Source: Azospirillum brasilense
GTDB taxonomy: Bacteria; Pseudomonadota; Alphaproteobacteria; Azospirillales; Azospirillaceae
Direction of reading: 5' to 3'
Assembly (NCBI RefSeq): GCF_003349955.1
Contig: NZ_QLKQ01000009.1
Span: forward strand, 1 to 64,000
Length of the DNA: 64,000 nucleotides
The position numbers and the translations under genes are program-made. Positions 45,374 through 53,660 of this stretch are shown one piece after another. Numbering within the stretch: the first letter of the stretch is position 1; each line of letters starts with the position of its first letter. Under the pieces are notes generated by a model. The model saw only the letters and a list, made by a program, of their open reading frames with translations, was not told where the DNA came from and ran no database searches.

Positions 45374-45801
45374 CCCTCTGCTCCGGCCTCAGCCCCGGCC
45401 CCGGTCAGGTAGAGCGCCGCCCCGGCCTCGCGCACGTCGGCGCAGATGTCCTCATAGTTGCAGGTGATCTCCTCCCCGGCGGCGATGTCGCGGCGGGCGA
45501 CGAAGCGCCGCCAGTCGCCGGGGTCGGCCCGCCCGATGGACGGGCCATCGGCGTGGTTGAGGAACCGGGCGTCGTCGCCGGGCAGAAGGACGCCGACCCC
45601 CTCGATCACGCAGCCGTGGAAGTCGATCAGCCGGGCGACCTGCGGAAACTCCGCCAGCACGGCGTCGTCGGGCGCCAGCAGGCGGTCGATGCGGGCGTCG
45701 AACGCCCACACCGGCGTGCCGGCGGCGACCGCCTCCTCGGCGAAGAGCCCCAGCCCGTGGATCGGGCTGGAGGCGAGGCGGGTGGCGATGAGGAGCGGCA
45801 T
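45370..45801 (-). CDS. SET-domain protein
   Basis: A 143-residue stand-alone SET domain, a fold of protein lysine methyltransferases. Early SPIHGLGLFAEEAV and GTPVW, the RFLNHADGPS motif (SAM and lysine pocket Asn-His) and GEEITCNYEDI (catalytic Tyr) are present in the right order. No post-SET cysteines. Bacterial SET proteins are uncommon; the target is unknown, but the gene sits in an operon of membrane-complex genes. GNAT-like and reductase-like genes flank it. Confidence 0.82.
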   Translation of the reverse strand: MPLLIATRLASSPIHGLGLFAEEAVAAGTPVWAFDARIDRLLAPDDAVLAEFPQVARLIDFHGCVIEGVGVLLPGDDARFLNHADGPSIGRADPGDWRRFVARRDIAAGEEITCNYEDICADVREAGAALYLTGAGAEAGAEG

Positions 45802-45825
45802 GGCGTCCTTCTCCGGCGTTGGGGC

Positions 45826-46992
45826 TCAGGCGGCGGCGGTGGCCGGCGCTCCGGCCGGGGCCAGCGACTCGTCGAACTCGAAGCTGGCGGCGTCGTCGAC
45901 GAACTGCTCGGCGATGGTCGTGCCGGGGTTGGTCAGGCAGACGCCGATGTAGTCGGCGAAGCGCGGCGGCGGGGTGAAGCCCTCGGCCAGCAGGCGGCTG
46001 TTGTCGAAGGCGATGTCCTGCGCGGTGAAGCGGTGGTACTTGCGCCCGCCGGCCATCATCGTCCGGTGCAGGATGTCGCGCTGCGGGAAGGCCAGGCGGA
46101 AGGCGCGGTCGAAGGGCTTCCAGCCTTCCGGGCCCTTCGGGTCGAAGAAGCTGTAGGGGCGGGTGCCCTCATGGCCGTGCGCGGCGAAGGCGGCCTGGAA
46201 GTCGCTCCACATGGTGCGGCTGCCGTGGCCGGCGGAGATGTGGTAGAGGTTGTGCTTCAGCTCGGGCTTGCGCAGGAGGTCGTGCAGCCGGGCCGAGGCC
46301 CAGTCCACCGGGACGATGTCGATGAAGCCGTCCGGCGAGCAGGGCAGGACGCCGGTGCGGTCGACCAGCCGGAAGAACCAGAAGATGCTGGCGCTCGGGC
46401 GCACGCCCATGGCGGTGTGGCCGACGACGATGGACGGGCGGCAGACGACGATCGGCAGGTCGGGGAAGCCGGCGGCCAGCGCACGCTCCGCCGCGGCCTT
46501 GCTGCGGGTGTACTCGACGATGTGCGGCGTGTCGTGGCCGGGGGCCGGAGCCTCCTCGACCATCTCCAGCCACGGCGTCTCGCCGCAGCAGAAGGCGGTG
46601 CCGATGTGCAGGAAGCGCTGGAGATGCTTCATGCGGCGGGCGCGGGCGGCCAGCGCCAGCGTGCCGTCGACGTTGATCTGCCAGACCGAATGCCGGCTGT
46701 CGAAGGAGGTGTCGGCGGCGACGTGGACGATGTGGGTCACCGCGTCCAGCCGCGGGTCGGCGCTGGTCGCCAGCGACTGCAGGTCGCCCGGGATGATCTG
46801 GCAGAGATCGGCGTAAGCCTGGGCCGTGGCGCGGTCGACGCAGCGCATCAGGTTGGTGGCGAGACGGGCGCGGCAGGCGGCCTCGTCGGCGCCGCGGATC
46901 AGCAGCAGGCAGTCCGCCGCGGTCCCGTTCTTGACGGCGTCGAGGTAGAAGGAGCCACCGAGAAAGCCGGTGCCGCCGGTGAGAAGGATCAT
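45826..46992 (-). CDS. NAD(P)-dependent thioester/fatty acyl reductase-like protein
   Basis: A 388-residue extended short-chain dehydrogenase. TGGTGFLGGSF at the N-terminus binds the dinucleotide. HVAADTSFD, FLHIGTAFCCG and the catalytic Tyr-x3-Lys in EYTRSKAAAE are as in the male-sterility/thioester reductase group, which reduces acyl-CoA or carrier-bound acyl groups. No carrier or adenylation domain is attached. It sits upstream of the SET gene and downstream of the ABC gene at 47075-48757, so it may modify something that these transporters handle (inferred). Confidence 0.8.
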   Translation of the reverse strand: MILLTGGTGFLGGSFYLDAVKNGTAADCLLLIRGADEAACRARLATNLMRCVDRATAQAYADLCQIIPGDLQSLATSADPRLDAVTHIVHVAADTSFDSRHSVWQINVDGTLALAARARRMKHLQRFLHIGTAFCCGETPWLEMVEEAPAPGHDTPHIVEYTRSKAAAERALAAGFPDLPIVVCRPSIVVGHTAMGVRPSASIFWFFRLVDRTGVLPCSPDGFIDIVPVDWASARLHDLLRKPELKHNLYHISAGHGSRTMWSDFQAAFAAHGHEGTRPYSFFDPKGPEGWKPFDRAFRLAFPQRDILHRTMMAGGRKYHRFTAQDIAFDNSRLLAEGFTPPPRFADYIGVCLTNPGTTIAEQFVDDAASFEFDESLAPAGAPATAAA

Positions 46993-47074
46993 GGTGTGCC
47001 TCGGTCTCGCGTCTGGGGGAGGGGAGGGTTCGGTTGGTGGCCGCGACCGGCGGGCCCCGATCCGTCGGTTTGGA

Positions 47075-48757
47075 TCAGGCGGGCAGCAGGTCGGGGGCCG
47101 GAAGGGTGGGTGTGGTGTCGAGCCGGCGAATACCGCCCTGCTCGACCTGGATCTGCACGTCGGCGGCGTCGAAATAGGCGTCGTCGTGGGTCACGGCGAT
47201 CACGGTGATGCCGCGCGCCTTCATCCAGGGAATGATCTCGCGGTAGAATTTCCGCCGGAAATAGGGGGACTGGTCGGCGGCCCATTCGTCGAGCACCAGC
47301 ACGGGCTTGCGCTCCAGCAGGGCGGCGGCCAGCGCGAGGCGCTTCTTCTGCCCCTGCGACAGGTCCACCGTCGTGAAGGCGCGGTCCTCGACCGCCACCT
47401 TGTCGGACATCTCCAGCAGGTCGAGCAGCTCGTCGGCGAAGCCGTCCTCCAGCGACACCGCGCCGTAGAGCTGGCGGGTGACGTGGTTGTCGGAGAAGAC
47501 GACCGAGAACAGGTCGCGGTAGGACCCCAGCGTGTCCGCCGTCACCACCGTGCCGTCCACCGTCAGGCTGCCGCGCTGCGCCGGGTAGAGGCCGAGCAGC
47601 AGGTGGATCAGCGTGCTCTTGCCGGCTCCGTTGTGGCCGGTGACGAAGACGACGCTGCCGCGCTCCACCGTCAGGTCGATGGGGCCGACCGTGAAGGAGC
47701 CGGTGCCGTCGCGTCCGGGGTGGCGGTACGACGCGCCGTCGAGCGCGAGGGTGGAGAAGTCGGCGAAACCGGTCGGCGGCGTGTCCTTGGCCCGGCGCTG
47801 CGCAGGACGGGATGTGGCGGGGCGGGGCGGCGCCTTCAGCTCCGCCTCCACCGCCAGATAGGAGCGGGCGGCGGTCTCGGCGCTGATGTAGGAGGGGTAG
47901 GAGGCGACGATGGTGATGACCGGGTAGGCGATGAAGGCGGCGGCGTGGCCGGCCAGAACGACGGTCGCGATGTCGGTGCTCGTCACCGCCGGCAGCAGGA
48001 AGATGATCCCGGCCAGCGCCGCGTAGTAGGTCAGCTCGCTCAGCGTGAAGTAGTGGCTGTACTCGGCGCCGAAGCGGTGGCGCTCCTTGCGTAGCGCCTC
48101 GGCGCAGGCGGTGGCGTCGGACAGCGCATTGGCGGCGCGGCGGCGGTTCAGCTTGCACTCGCGCAGGGTCTGCAGGATGTGGTCCGACCGCTCCGACAGC
48201 GCGCCCTCGGCCTCGTGGATCGTTTCCGACAGCCGCTCCAGCCGCAGGACGGAGCGGGTGATCAGGATGCCGCCGACCGTCAGGAAGCCCAGAACGATCA
48301 GCACCGCGGCGTTCGACAGGGTGGCGAGGTAGAGCAGGCACAGCACGATCGCCGCGACCGACTGGAAGCTGATGACCAGCGTCGGCACCGCCTGGGCGAG
48401 AAGCTGAAGCTCCGGCCCCGCCACCTGGGCAAGACGGCTGGACCCGACCGCCATGGCGTCGGGCAGGTCGGCGGCCACCGCGCGGCGCAGCAGGTCGACG
48501 CGCAGAACCGCCAGCGCCGCCTGCATCCGCTTGGACGCCGCGCTCATCATCCAGCCCTGGGCGAACCGCCAGGAGAAGGCGGACAGCAGGAAGATGAACA
48601 GCAGACGCTGCAACCCCTCCGGATCGTCCATGATGACCAGCGCGCTGTTCAGCGAGGTCAGCAGGGCGAGGTTGAGGGCCGCCGCCAGCACCGCCAGCAG
48701 CATCAGCGGCTGCATGTTGCGCAGGGCGTCGCGTCTCAGGATGCGCCAGAGATCCAT
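47075..48757 (-). CDS. ABC half-transporter, cyclic-peptide/PvdE-SyrD type (first of two)
   Basis: A 560-residue exporter with an N-terminal six-helix membrane domain (to about 300) and a C-terminal ATPase. Walker A is GHNGAGKST. The signature is LSQGQKKRLAL, and Walker B continues as VLDEWAADQSPYFRRKFY. That DEW-ADQ-P-FR wording is typical of PvdE/SyrD-like cyclic peptide exporters. The switch is THDDAYF. It lies seven bases after the SPFH gene and probably pairs with the second half-transporter at 50074-51783. Confidence 0.9.
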   Translation of the reverse strand: MDLWRILRRDALRNMQPLMLLAVLAAALNLALLTSLNSALVIMDDPEGLQRLLFIFLLSAFSWRFAQGWMMSAASKRMQAALAVLRVDLLRRAVAADLPDAMAVGSSRLAQVAGPELQLLAQAVPTLVISFQSVAAIVLCLLYLATLSNAAVLIVLGFLTVGGILITRSVLRLERLSETIHEAEGALSERSDHILQTLRECKLNRRRAANALSDATACAEALRKERHRFGAEYSHYFTLSELTYYAALAGIIFLLPAVTSTDIATVVLAGHAAAFIAYPVITIVASYPSYISAETAARSYLAVEAELKAPPRPATSRPAQRRAKDTPPTGFADFSTLALDGASYRHPGRDGTGSFTVGPIDLTVERGSVVFVTGHNGAGKSTLIHLLLGLYPAQRGSLTVDGTVVTADTLGSYRDLFSVVFSDNHVTRQLYGAVSLEDGFADELLDLLEMSDKVAVEDRAFTTVDLSQGQKKRLALAAALLERKPVLVLDEWAADQSPYFRRKFYREIIPWMKARGITVIAVTHDDAYFDAADVQIQVEQGGIRRLDTTPTLPAPDLLPA

Positions 48758-48764
48758 CGCCGGG

Positions 48765-50072
48765 TCACTTGGGCTGGATGAGGTCGAGCAGGCGGGACGG
48801 CGACATGGTCGACAGGATGGGGGCCGCCGCGGCCTTCCCGTCCTTGGTCGGCCCGGCGGAGGCCCCCGCCGGCTCGGGCTTGACGCCGGGAACCGGCGCG
48901 GTCGGCGGGCGGTGGCCGGCGGGTTCGGCGCCCGCTTGGTTCAGGCTGGGCATCTGGGCGACCGGCACCTGTCCGGGGGTGCCCTCGCCGCTCAGCGAGG
49001 GGAGCTGGGCGGCGGGCGGCACCGGCAGGCCGCTCGGCAGGGTGACCGTCGCGGCCCCCGCCTGCGGCGCGCCGGGGGCGGGGGCGCCCGGCATCGGGAG
49101 GGTGGCGCCCTGGCCCGAGGCGGCGTCGAGGATCAACGGCAGGCCGCCGCTGGCGGCGTTGCCGATGACGACGATCTTGGCGTTGGGCGAATGGGCCAGC
49201 TCCAGCGTCGCCTCGATGCCGCGCCAGCGCAGGTAGTTCTCGGTCAGGTTGGCCTGCACCGTCTCCTGGAAGGCGCGGATGCCCTGTCCTTCGAGCTGCT
49301 TGCGCTGGCTCTCGAACAGCTCGCGCTGCAGGCGGAACTGGTATTCCTGGGCGGCCTGGTCCTGCTGGATCTTGCGCTCGATCGACACCATGATCGCTTC
49401 GGGCAGCGAGACGTTGCGGATCAGGATGTCCTGGATCAGCAGGTAGCCGGTCTTGGTCCGCCCGTCGGGCTTCGGCGTGTCCTCGGCCCCGATGATCTGG
49501 GCGTACATCACGCGGTCGGCGACCTGCTCGAAGGTCTCGGTCTGAACGCGCAGGCGGCGGTGGGCGTAGAGCTCGTCGGCCTTGAAGCGCGACACGATCT
49601 CGCGCGAGACCGACCCGACCTCCGGCACCAGCAGCACTTCTAGGTAGTTCGGCCCGACGTTCTTGTGCAAGGCGGCCAGCATCTCCGCGTAGGGGCGGTA
49701 GCGCACCGTGATCTCGATGCTGACGTTCAGGCCGTCGTTGGCGATCGCCGAGTAGGAGCGGGTGTCTTCCTGCAGGCGCAGGTCGTAGACCTCGATCTTG
49801 TCCCAGGGGAAGATGACGTGCACGCCCTCGGCCAGGGCCGGAGCCATCTGGGTGCCCTGATGGAAGCGCTTCCACAGCACGCCGCCGTGGCCGGCGGGGA
49901 TGAAGACAACGATCGACGGCGCGAAGTAGAGGAAGATCAGGATGCCGACCAGCAGCGTGCACAGCAGCGACCGGCGGTGCTCCTCGTACCAGTGGCCGAG
50001 CAGCGCGCGCAGGCGCGACTTCGGCTGCGGCGTCGCGTCGGCGTCGTCGTAGGTGAAGGCCTGGTCAGCCAT
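48765..50072 (-). CDS. SPFH/band 7 (prohibitin-like) membrane scaffold protein
   Basis: A 435-residue protein. One membrane helix (about 35-57, LLCTLLVGILIFLYF) is followed by an SPFH domain (about 60-270) beginning VFIPAGHGGVLWKRF and containing VSIEITVRYRP. A Gln/Glu-rich coiled coil (about 225-290) follows, then a disordered Pro/Gly/Ala-rich tail. SPFH proteins form large rings that organise or protect membrane complexes. The ATG at 50072 is chosen; the frame is open further upstream into the ABC gene. It is sandwiched between the two ABC half-transporters with 7- and 1-base gaps, an arrangement I do not know from elsewhere. Confidence 0.88.
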   Translation of the reverse strand: MADQAFTYDDADATPQPKSRLRALLGHWYEEHRRSLLCTLLVGILIFLYFAPSIVVFIPAGHGGVLWKRFHQGTQMAPALAEGVHVIFPWDKIEVYDLRLQEDTRSYSAIANDGLNVSIEITVRYRPYAEMLAALHKNVGPNYLEVLLVPEVGSVSREIVSRFKADELYAHRRLRVQTETFEQVADRVMYAQIIGAEDTPKPDGRTKTGYLLIQDILIRNVSLPEAIMVSIERKIQQDQAAQEYQFRLQRELFESQRKQLEGQGIRAFQETVQANLTENYLRWRGIEATLELAHSPNAKIVVIGNAASGGLPLILDAASGQGATLPMPGAPAPGAPQAGAATVTLPSGLPVPPAAQLPSLSGEGTPGQVPVAQMPSLNQAGAEPAGHRPPTAPVPGVKPEPAGASAGPTKDGKAAAAPILSTMSPSRLLDLIQPK

Positions 50073-50073
50073 G

Positions 50074-51783
50074 TCACGCGGTCTCCTGGAGCAAAGCCGT
50101 GGCGGGGCGGGACGCGGCCTTGTCGGCCGGCATGTCCATCCGCCCATTGGTCATGTGAATGGTGACGTCGCAGACCGACGCGGCGTTGCCGTCGTGCGAC
50201 ACGAAGATCACGGTGCGGCCGAGCGCCCGCAGCTTGCCGATGATCTCGTTGGTGAAGCGGGTGCGGAACTCGGCGTCCTGGTCGGACGTCCATTCGTCGA
50301 GGATGATGATCGGACGCCCCTCCGCGACCGCGACGGCCAGGGCGACGCGGCGGCGCTGGCCCTTGGACAGGTCGCGGTTCAGCAGGCCGTCGCCGGTCTC
50401 CGGAACCAGATGGTCGATCTTCAGGTAGGCCAGCATCTCGCGGAACAGCTCCGCGTCGAAGGTCGGCCCCTGCGGCAGGCGGGTGAACAGGTGGTGGTCC
50501 TGGAACACCGCGCAGAACAGATCGCGGTAGGATTCCAGCCGGTCGCCCTCCACCGCCTGCCCGTCGAGAAGCACCTGCCCCTCGTCCGGGCGGAACAGAA
50601 GCGGGATGACGCGCAGCAGGGTGGACTTGCCCGACCCGTTGGCGCCGACGATGCCGACGACGCTGCCCGCCGGGATGGTCATGTCGATGGGACCGATCAC
50701 GAAGGGCTCGGGCCGCAGCCCGGCGCGGTAGGCGAAGCGCACGCCGCGCAGCTCGATGGCGGAGAAGCGGCGCGGCGCGCGGGCCAGCTTCGACGGCGCG
50801 TATTCCGCCGCCGGCATGGCGGCGAGCAGGGTGGTGAGCTGGTTCGCCGCATCCTCCGCCGCGATGTAGTCGGGCACGGCGTTGAGGAACTTCGACAGCG
50901 GCCGGGCGAGGAACAGGATGACCGAGGTCACCAGCGGCAGCTCCGCCGCCGACAGCGCGCCCATGCGCGGGAAGATGAAGACGAAGACCGCGGAGAAGCC
51001 GATGACGATGGTGGCGATCCAGGAGAACAGCTCGCCCAGATTGCGCCCGTGGCGCCGCTTCAGGTCCTCCCATTGGGCGACGTCGGCCTCGACCGCCTGG
51101 GCCAGCTCGTCGCGCCGCGCCTTGCCCAGCTTGATCTCGGCGTTGCCGCCGACGATCTCGGAGAAGCCCTGGAGCATCCGCACCTCGGACTCCTTGGCCT
51201 GGCCGAGCAGGGCGCGGGTGCGCTGCGCCTCGCGCACGTACCAGCCGCCGATCATCGCGCCGGCCACCAGCAGCAGCGTGGCGCCCACCGTGGTCAGCGT
51301 CCACAGGTAGAGGTAGGCCACGACCGCCACCAGCATCATATTGGCGGCGATCGACAGGTTGGGCAGCAGCGCCGCGATGCGCTCCAGATGATGGTTGCCC
51401 AGATCGAAGGAGCGCCGGGCCTGCATGTCGAGGATGTCGGCGTGGTTGCCCAGCGTGACGGTCTGCAGGAAGCGCCGCCGCACCCCGGCCAGCGCGCTGA
51501 AGCCGGTGGTCAGCACCAGCCCGACGAAGCGCTTGCTGAAGCTGTAGGAGACCAGCAGCGCCAGACAGAAGATCAGGAAGGGCGTGTCCAGCACCTCGCC
51601 GCGCATCCAGCCGTTCAGTTCGGCGCTGAGGCTCATCAGACTGATGAGGTTGGCGGCGGCGGCGACGCAGCCGGTCACCACCAGCCGGGTCAGGATCTCA
51701 CGGTCGGCCAGCCCGATCAGCGGCAGCAGGGCCGAGACGGGCCGGCTGGGGGCGACACGCTTGGTTGTCTTGTTCTTGCTCAT
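50074..51783 (-). CDS. ABC half-transporter, cyclic-peptide/PvdE-SyrD type (second of two)
   Basis: A 569-residue exporter. The membrane domain (about 20-310) has six hydrophobic helices. The ATPase has Walker A GANGSGKST, signature LSKGQRRRVAL, Walker B IILDEWTSDQDAEFRTRF and switch SHDGN. Close in plan to the other half-transporter but clearly different in sequence, which suggests a heterodimer. The gene for a family 3 solute-binding protein lies nine bases upstream, although exporters do not normally use one. Confidence 0.9.
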   Translation of the reverse strand: MSKNKTTKRVAPSRPVSALLPLIGLADREILTRLVVTGCVAAAANLISLMSLSAELNGWMRGEVLDTPFLIFCLALLVSYSFSKRFVGLVLTTGFSALAGVRRRFLQTVTLGNHADILDMQARRSFDLGNHHLERIAALLPNLSIAANMMLVAVVAYLYLWTLTTVGATLLLVAGAMIGGWYVREAQRTRALLGQAKESEVRMLQGFSEIVGGNAEIKLGKARRDELAQAVEADVAQWEDLKRRHGRNLGELFSWIATIVIGFSAVFVFIFPRMGALSAAELPLVTSVILFLARPLSKFLNAVPDYIAAEDAANQLTTLLAAMPAAEYAPSKLARAPRRFSAIELRGVRFAYRAGLRPEPFVIGPIDMTIPAGSVVGIVGANGSGKSTLLRVIPLLFRPDEGQVLLDGQAVEGDRLESYRDLFCAVFQDHHLFTRLPQGPTFDAELFREMLAYLKIDHLVPETGDGLLNRDLSKGQRRRVALAVAVAEGRPIIILDEWTSDQDAEFRTRFTNEIIGKLRALGRTVIFVSHDGNAASVCDVTIHMTNGRMDMPADKAASRPATALLQETA

Positions 51784-51792
51784 CGCTCCGCC

Positions 51793-52554
51793 TCACTCCG
51801 CCAGCCAGGAGTCGAGGATGCGGGTGATCGTGCCGTTGTCGCGCAGCTTGACGAAGGCGGCCTGCAGCCGCTCGGCCTTCTCCTTGCGCGCCTTGGGCAT
51901 GGCGATGTAGCGGGGGATCAGGCCGAGCGGCTTGGGCAGGACGCGCACGTCCTTCAGGCGCCCGTCCTGCTTGGCCATGTGGTTCAGCACATGCAGGTCG
52001 CCGACGATCACGTCCACCCGGCCCAGGATCAGGCGGCGGAAGTTGACCACGTTGCTGCTCGACGGGACCTTTTCCAGATAGGTCGCGGCGTCGAAGTCCG
52101 GCGCGTAGGCGAAGCCGTCGACCACGCCGATGCGGTAGGGGGTCAGGTCCTCCAGCCGCTTGAAGGCGATGGGGGAGTCCTTGCGCACCATGAAGACGGT
52201 CGTCCCGGTGCGGAACGGGCCGATCATGTTGTACTGCGCGAAACGGGCGGGCGAGGCGATGAACTGGAACCCGACGTCGGCGGTGTTCTCGTCCATCGAC
52301 CGGACGACCTCGGTCCAGGACAAGGGCCGGTGGACCGGGGTGATGGTCAGCTCCTTCAGCAGGGCGACGACGATCTCGGTGTCGATCCCGGTGCGCGTGC
52401 CGTTGAAGGAGTAGTTGTAGGGAGGGAAATGGTCTTCCGACGCGATGGTCCAGTATTCGGCGCGCGCCGGAAGGGTCACGGCGAGCAGCGCCAGCAGAAC
52501 CGGGAGCAGGAGCCGCAGGGCCGGGCGGAGGATGGACGCCGTCGCCGCCGTCAT
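51793..52554 (-). CDS. Family 3 periplasmic solute-binding protein
   Basis: A 253-residue exported protein. A signal peptide (LLPVLLALLAVTLPARA, cut near residue 32) precedes a bilobed binding domain: SEDHFPPYNYSFNGTRTGIDTE, then DVGFQFIASPARF, then a hinge-like IGVVDGF and late ILDSWL. This is the amino-acid/polar solute class. No importer permease is nearby, so it may act as a sensor for the neighbouring complex. Its start overlaps the stop of the preceding 56-residue membrane peptide gene. Confidence 0.9.
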   Translation of the reverse strand: MTAATASILRPALRLLLPVLLALLAVTLPARAEYWTIASEDHFPPYNYSFNGTRTGIDTEIVVALLKELTITPVHRPLSWTEVVRSMDENTADVGFQFIASPARFAQYNMIGPFRTGTTVFMVRKDSPIAFKRLEDLTPYRIGVVDGFAYAPDFDAATYLEKVPSSSNVVNFRRLILGRVDVIVGDLHVLNHMAKQDGRLKDVRVLPKPLGLIPRYIAMPKARKEKAERLQAAFVKLRDNGTITRILDSWLAE

Positions 52555-52721
52555 GCCTTCGCCCGCTTCTTGGCTCGGGTGGTCAGCAGGATCATCACGA
52601 GAAGGGCGCCGGGCGGTGTCAGAACCACCGCCAGGAAGGCGTAAAGCAGGAAGCCGCCGCGGCGGCCGATCCCCAGAAACCCGACCAGCAGGCAGAGACC
52701 GATGTAGATCAGCTCGAACAC
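52551..52721 (-). CDS. 56-residue membrane peptide
   Basis: A small gene found by reading the gap: GTG at 52721, with AAGAAGGAAG nine bases upstream, ending in a TGA overlapped by the next ATG. The peptide has two hydrophobic helices (FELIYIGLCLLVGFLGIG and FLLYAFLAVVLTPPGALL) separated by Arg-Arg-Gly-Gly, and a basic tail. This is a helical hairpin in the inner membrane. Function unknown; the position in the operon suggests a small accessory subunit. Confidence 0.7.
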   Translation of the reverse strand: MFELIYIGLCLLVGFLGIGRRGGFLLYAFLAVVLTPPGALLVMILLTTRAKKRAKA

Positions 52722-52763
52722 GGCGATGCTTCCTTCTTTGCCCGGCGCCCCGGCGTCGTGCCC

Positions 52764-53279
52764 TTAGCCGGCCTTCTGGACCGGCTGCTCTTCCATCTGC
52801 GGCGCGGCGGCCGGGGCCTCGCCGGCCTCGCTCTTGGCCGCGTCGTTGCGGGCGGCCTCGAACTCCTTGCGGAAATGCTCGCGCATCGCCTCGACGTCGA
52901 AGTCCAGCAGCGTGCCGCCGGTCTCGAAGTGCTGCGCGAACACGCGGCCGAGCGCCTGGGTGGCGGCCAGCGACAGGGCCGGCATGACGGCGACGCCCAG
53001 GGCGGTGCCGATGAACGGAACGGCCTTCACGGCGGAGCCGAGCACGCTGGAGCTGAGCGCGCCGGGCATGACGCCGCCCATCAGCGCCCCGATGATCGCG
53101 CGGGTGCGCTCCTGCGCGAACTCGATCTCATAGAGCTTGGCGAGCTTATGGATCAGGTTGAGCTGGGCCACGCTGACCGCGGCGACGTCGGCGCCGGGAA
53201 CGGGGATGAGTCCGAAGGCACCCGAGGCATAGCTGTGATACTTGATCAGTTCCTGGGCGCGCTTCTTGCGGTCTACCAT
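52764..53279 (-). CDS. DUF697-type membrane protein
   Basis: A 171-residue protein. The pattern SYASGAFGLIPVPGADVAAVSVAQLNLIHKLAKLYE is cut here for length; the key part is GLIPVPGADV, followed by an amphipathic helix and AIIGALMGG, two hydrophobic Gly/Ala-rich helices (about 60-110), and an acidic, Ala/Glu-rich tail. This matches the DUF697 family, often found with GTPases, though no GTPase is nearby. It is the first gene after the AT-rich gap and probably the first of its operon. Confidence 0.75.
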   Translation of the reverse strand: MVDRKKRAQELIKYHSYASGAFGLIPVPGADVAAVSVAQLNLIHKLAKLYEIEFAQERTRAIIGALMGGVMPGALSSSVLGSAVKAVPFIGTALGVAVMPALSLAATQALGRVFAQHFETGGTLLDFDVEAMREHFRKEFEAARNDAAKSEAGEAPAAAPQMEEQPVQKAG

Positions 53280-53660
53280 GATCCGAAACCTTTCGAGGGA
53301 CAGGTGAGGTTGATTTCAGGTGGAAACGGTAAGCTCGGACACACGTCTTGAGACGTTATGCGTCACAAATTTGGCATTCCGAAAGAAACAAAGCATCGCC
53401 AATCAACCGCCACTTAAGCGATTGGTAAAAGAATGCCCCTATTGTCGCTGGTAAATTAGACAGTGGTTCTCGGGACTGTCGTTGAGAAGAGAATGGCTGC
53501 CCAACGATCCAATATGTCCCAACGACTTGATACATTTTCAGTGCTTAACAACGCATTAAATGCCTATGACCACTGTCGGTGTTTTTGTCGGGAGCTGCGT
53601 CATCTTTCCACGAATTGTAACAAAGTTCTTCATGAGCTTTTCTTTGTGTGCTGACGCTTG
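53280..53660. promoter_or_regulatory. AT-rich intergenic region, probable promoter of the downstream half of the locus
   Basis: 380 bases visibly richer in A and T than anything around it. Contains a perfect dyad ACGTCT-TG-AGACGT at 53343-53356, 64 bases upstream of the DUF697-type gene, and GACAGT/ACTGTC at 53459-53480. No exact sigma70 or sigma54 promoter could be fixed. A 63-codon plus-strand frame inside it is judged spurious. Confidence 0.5.

Noticed and set aside
53463..53654. A 63-codon plus-strand frame in the AT-rich gap
   Set aside because: No ribosome-binding site, no recognisable feature, and composition fits the non-coding gap.
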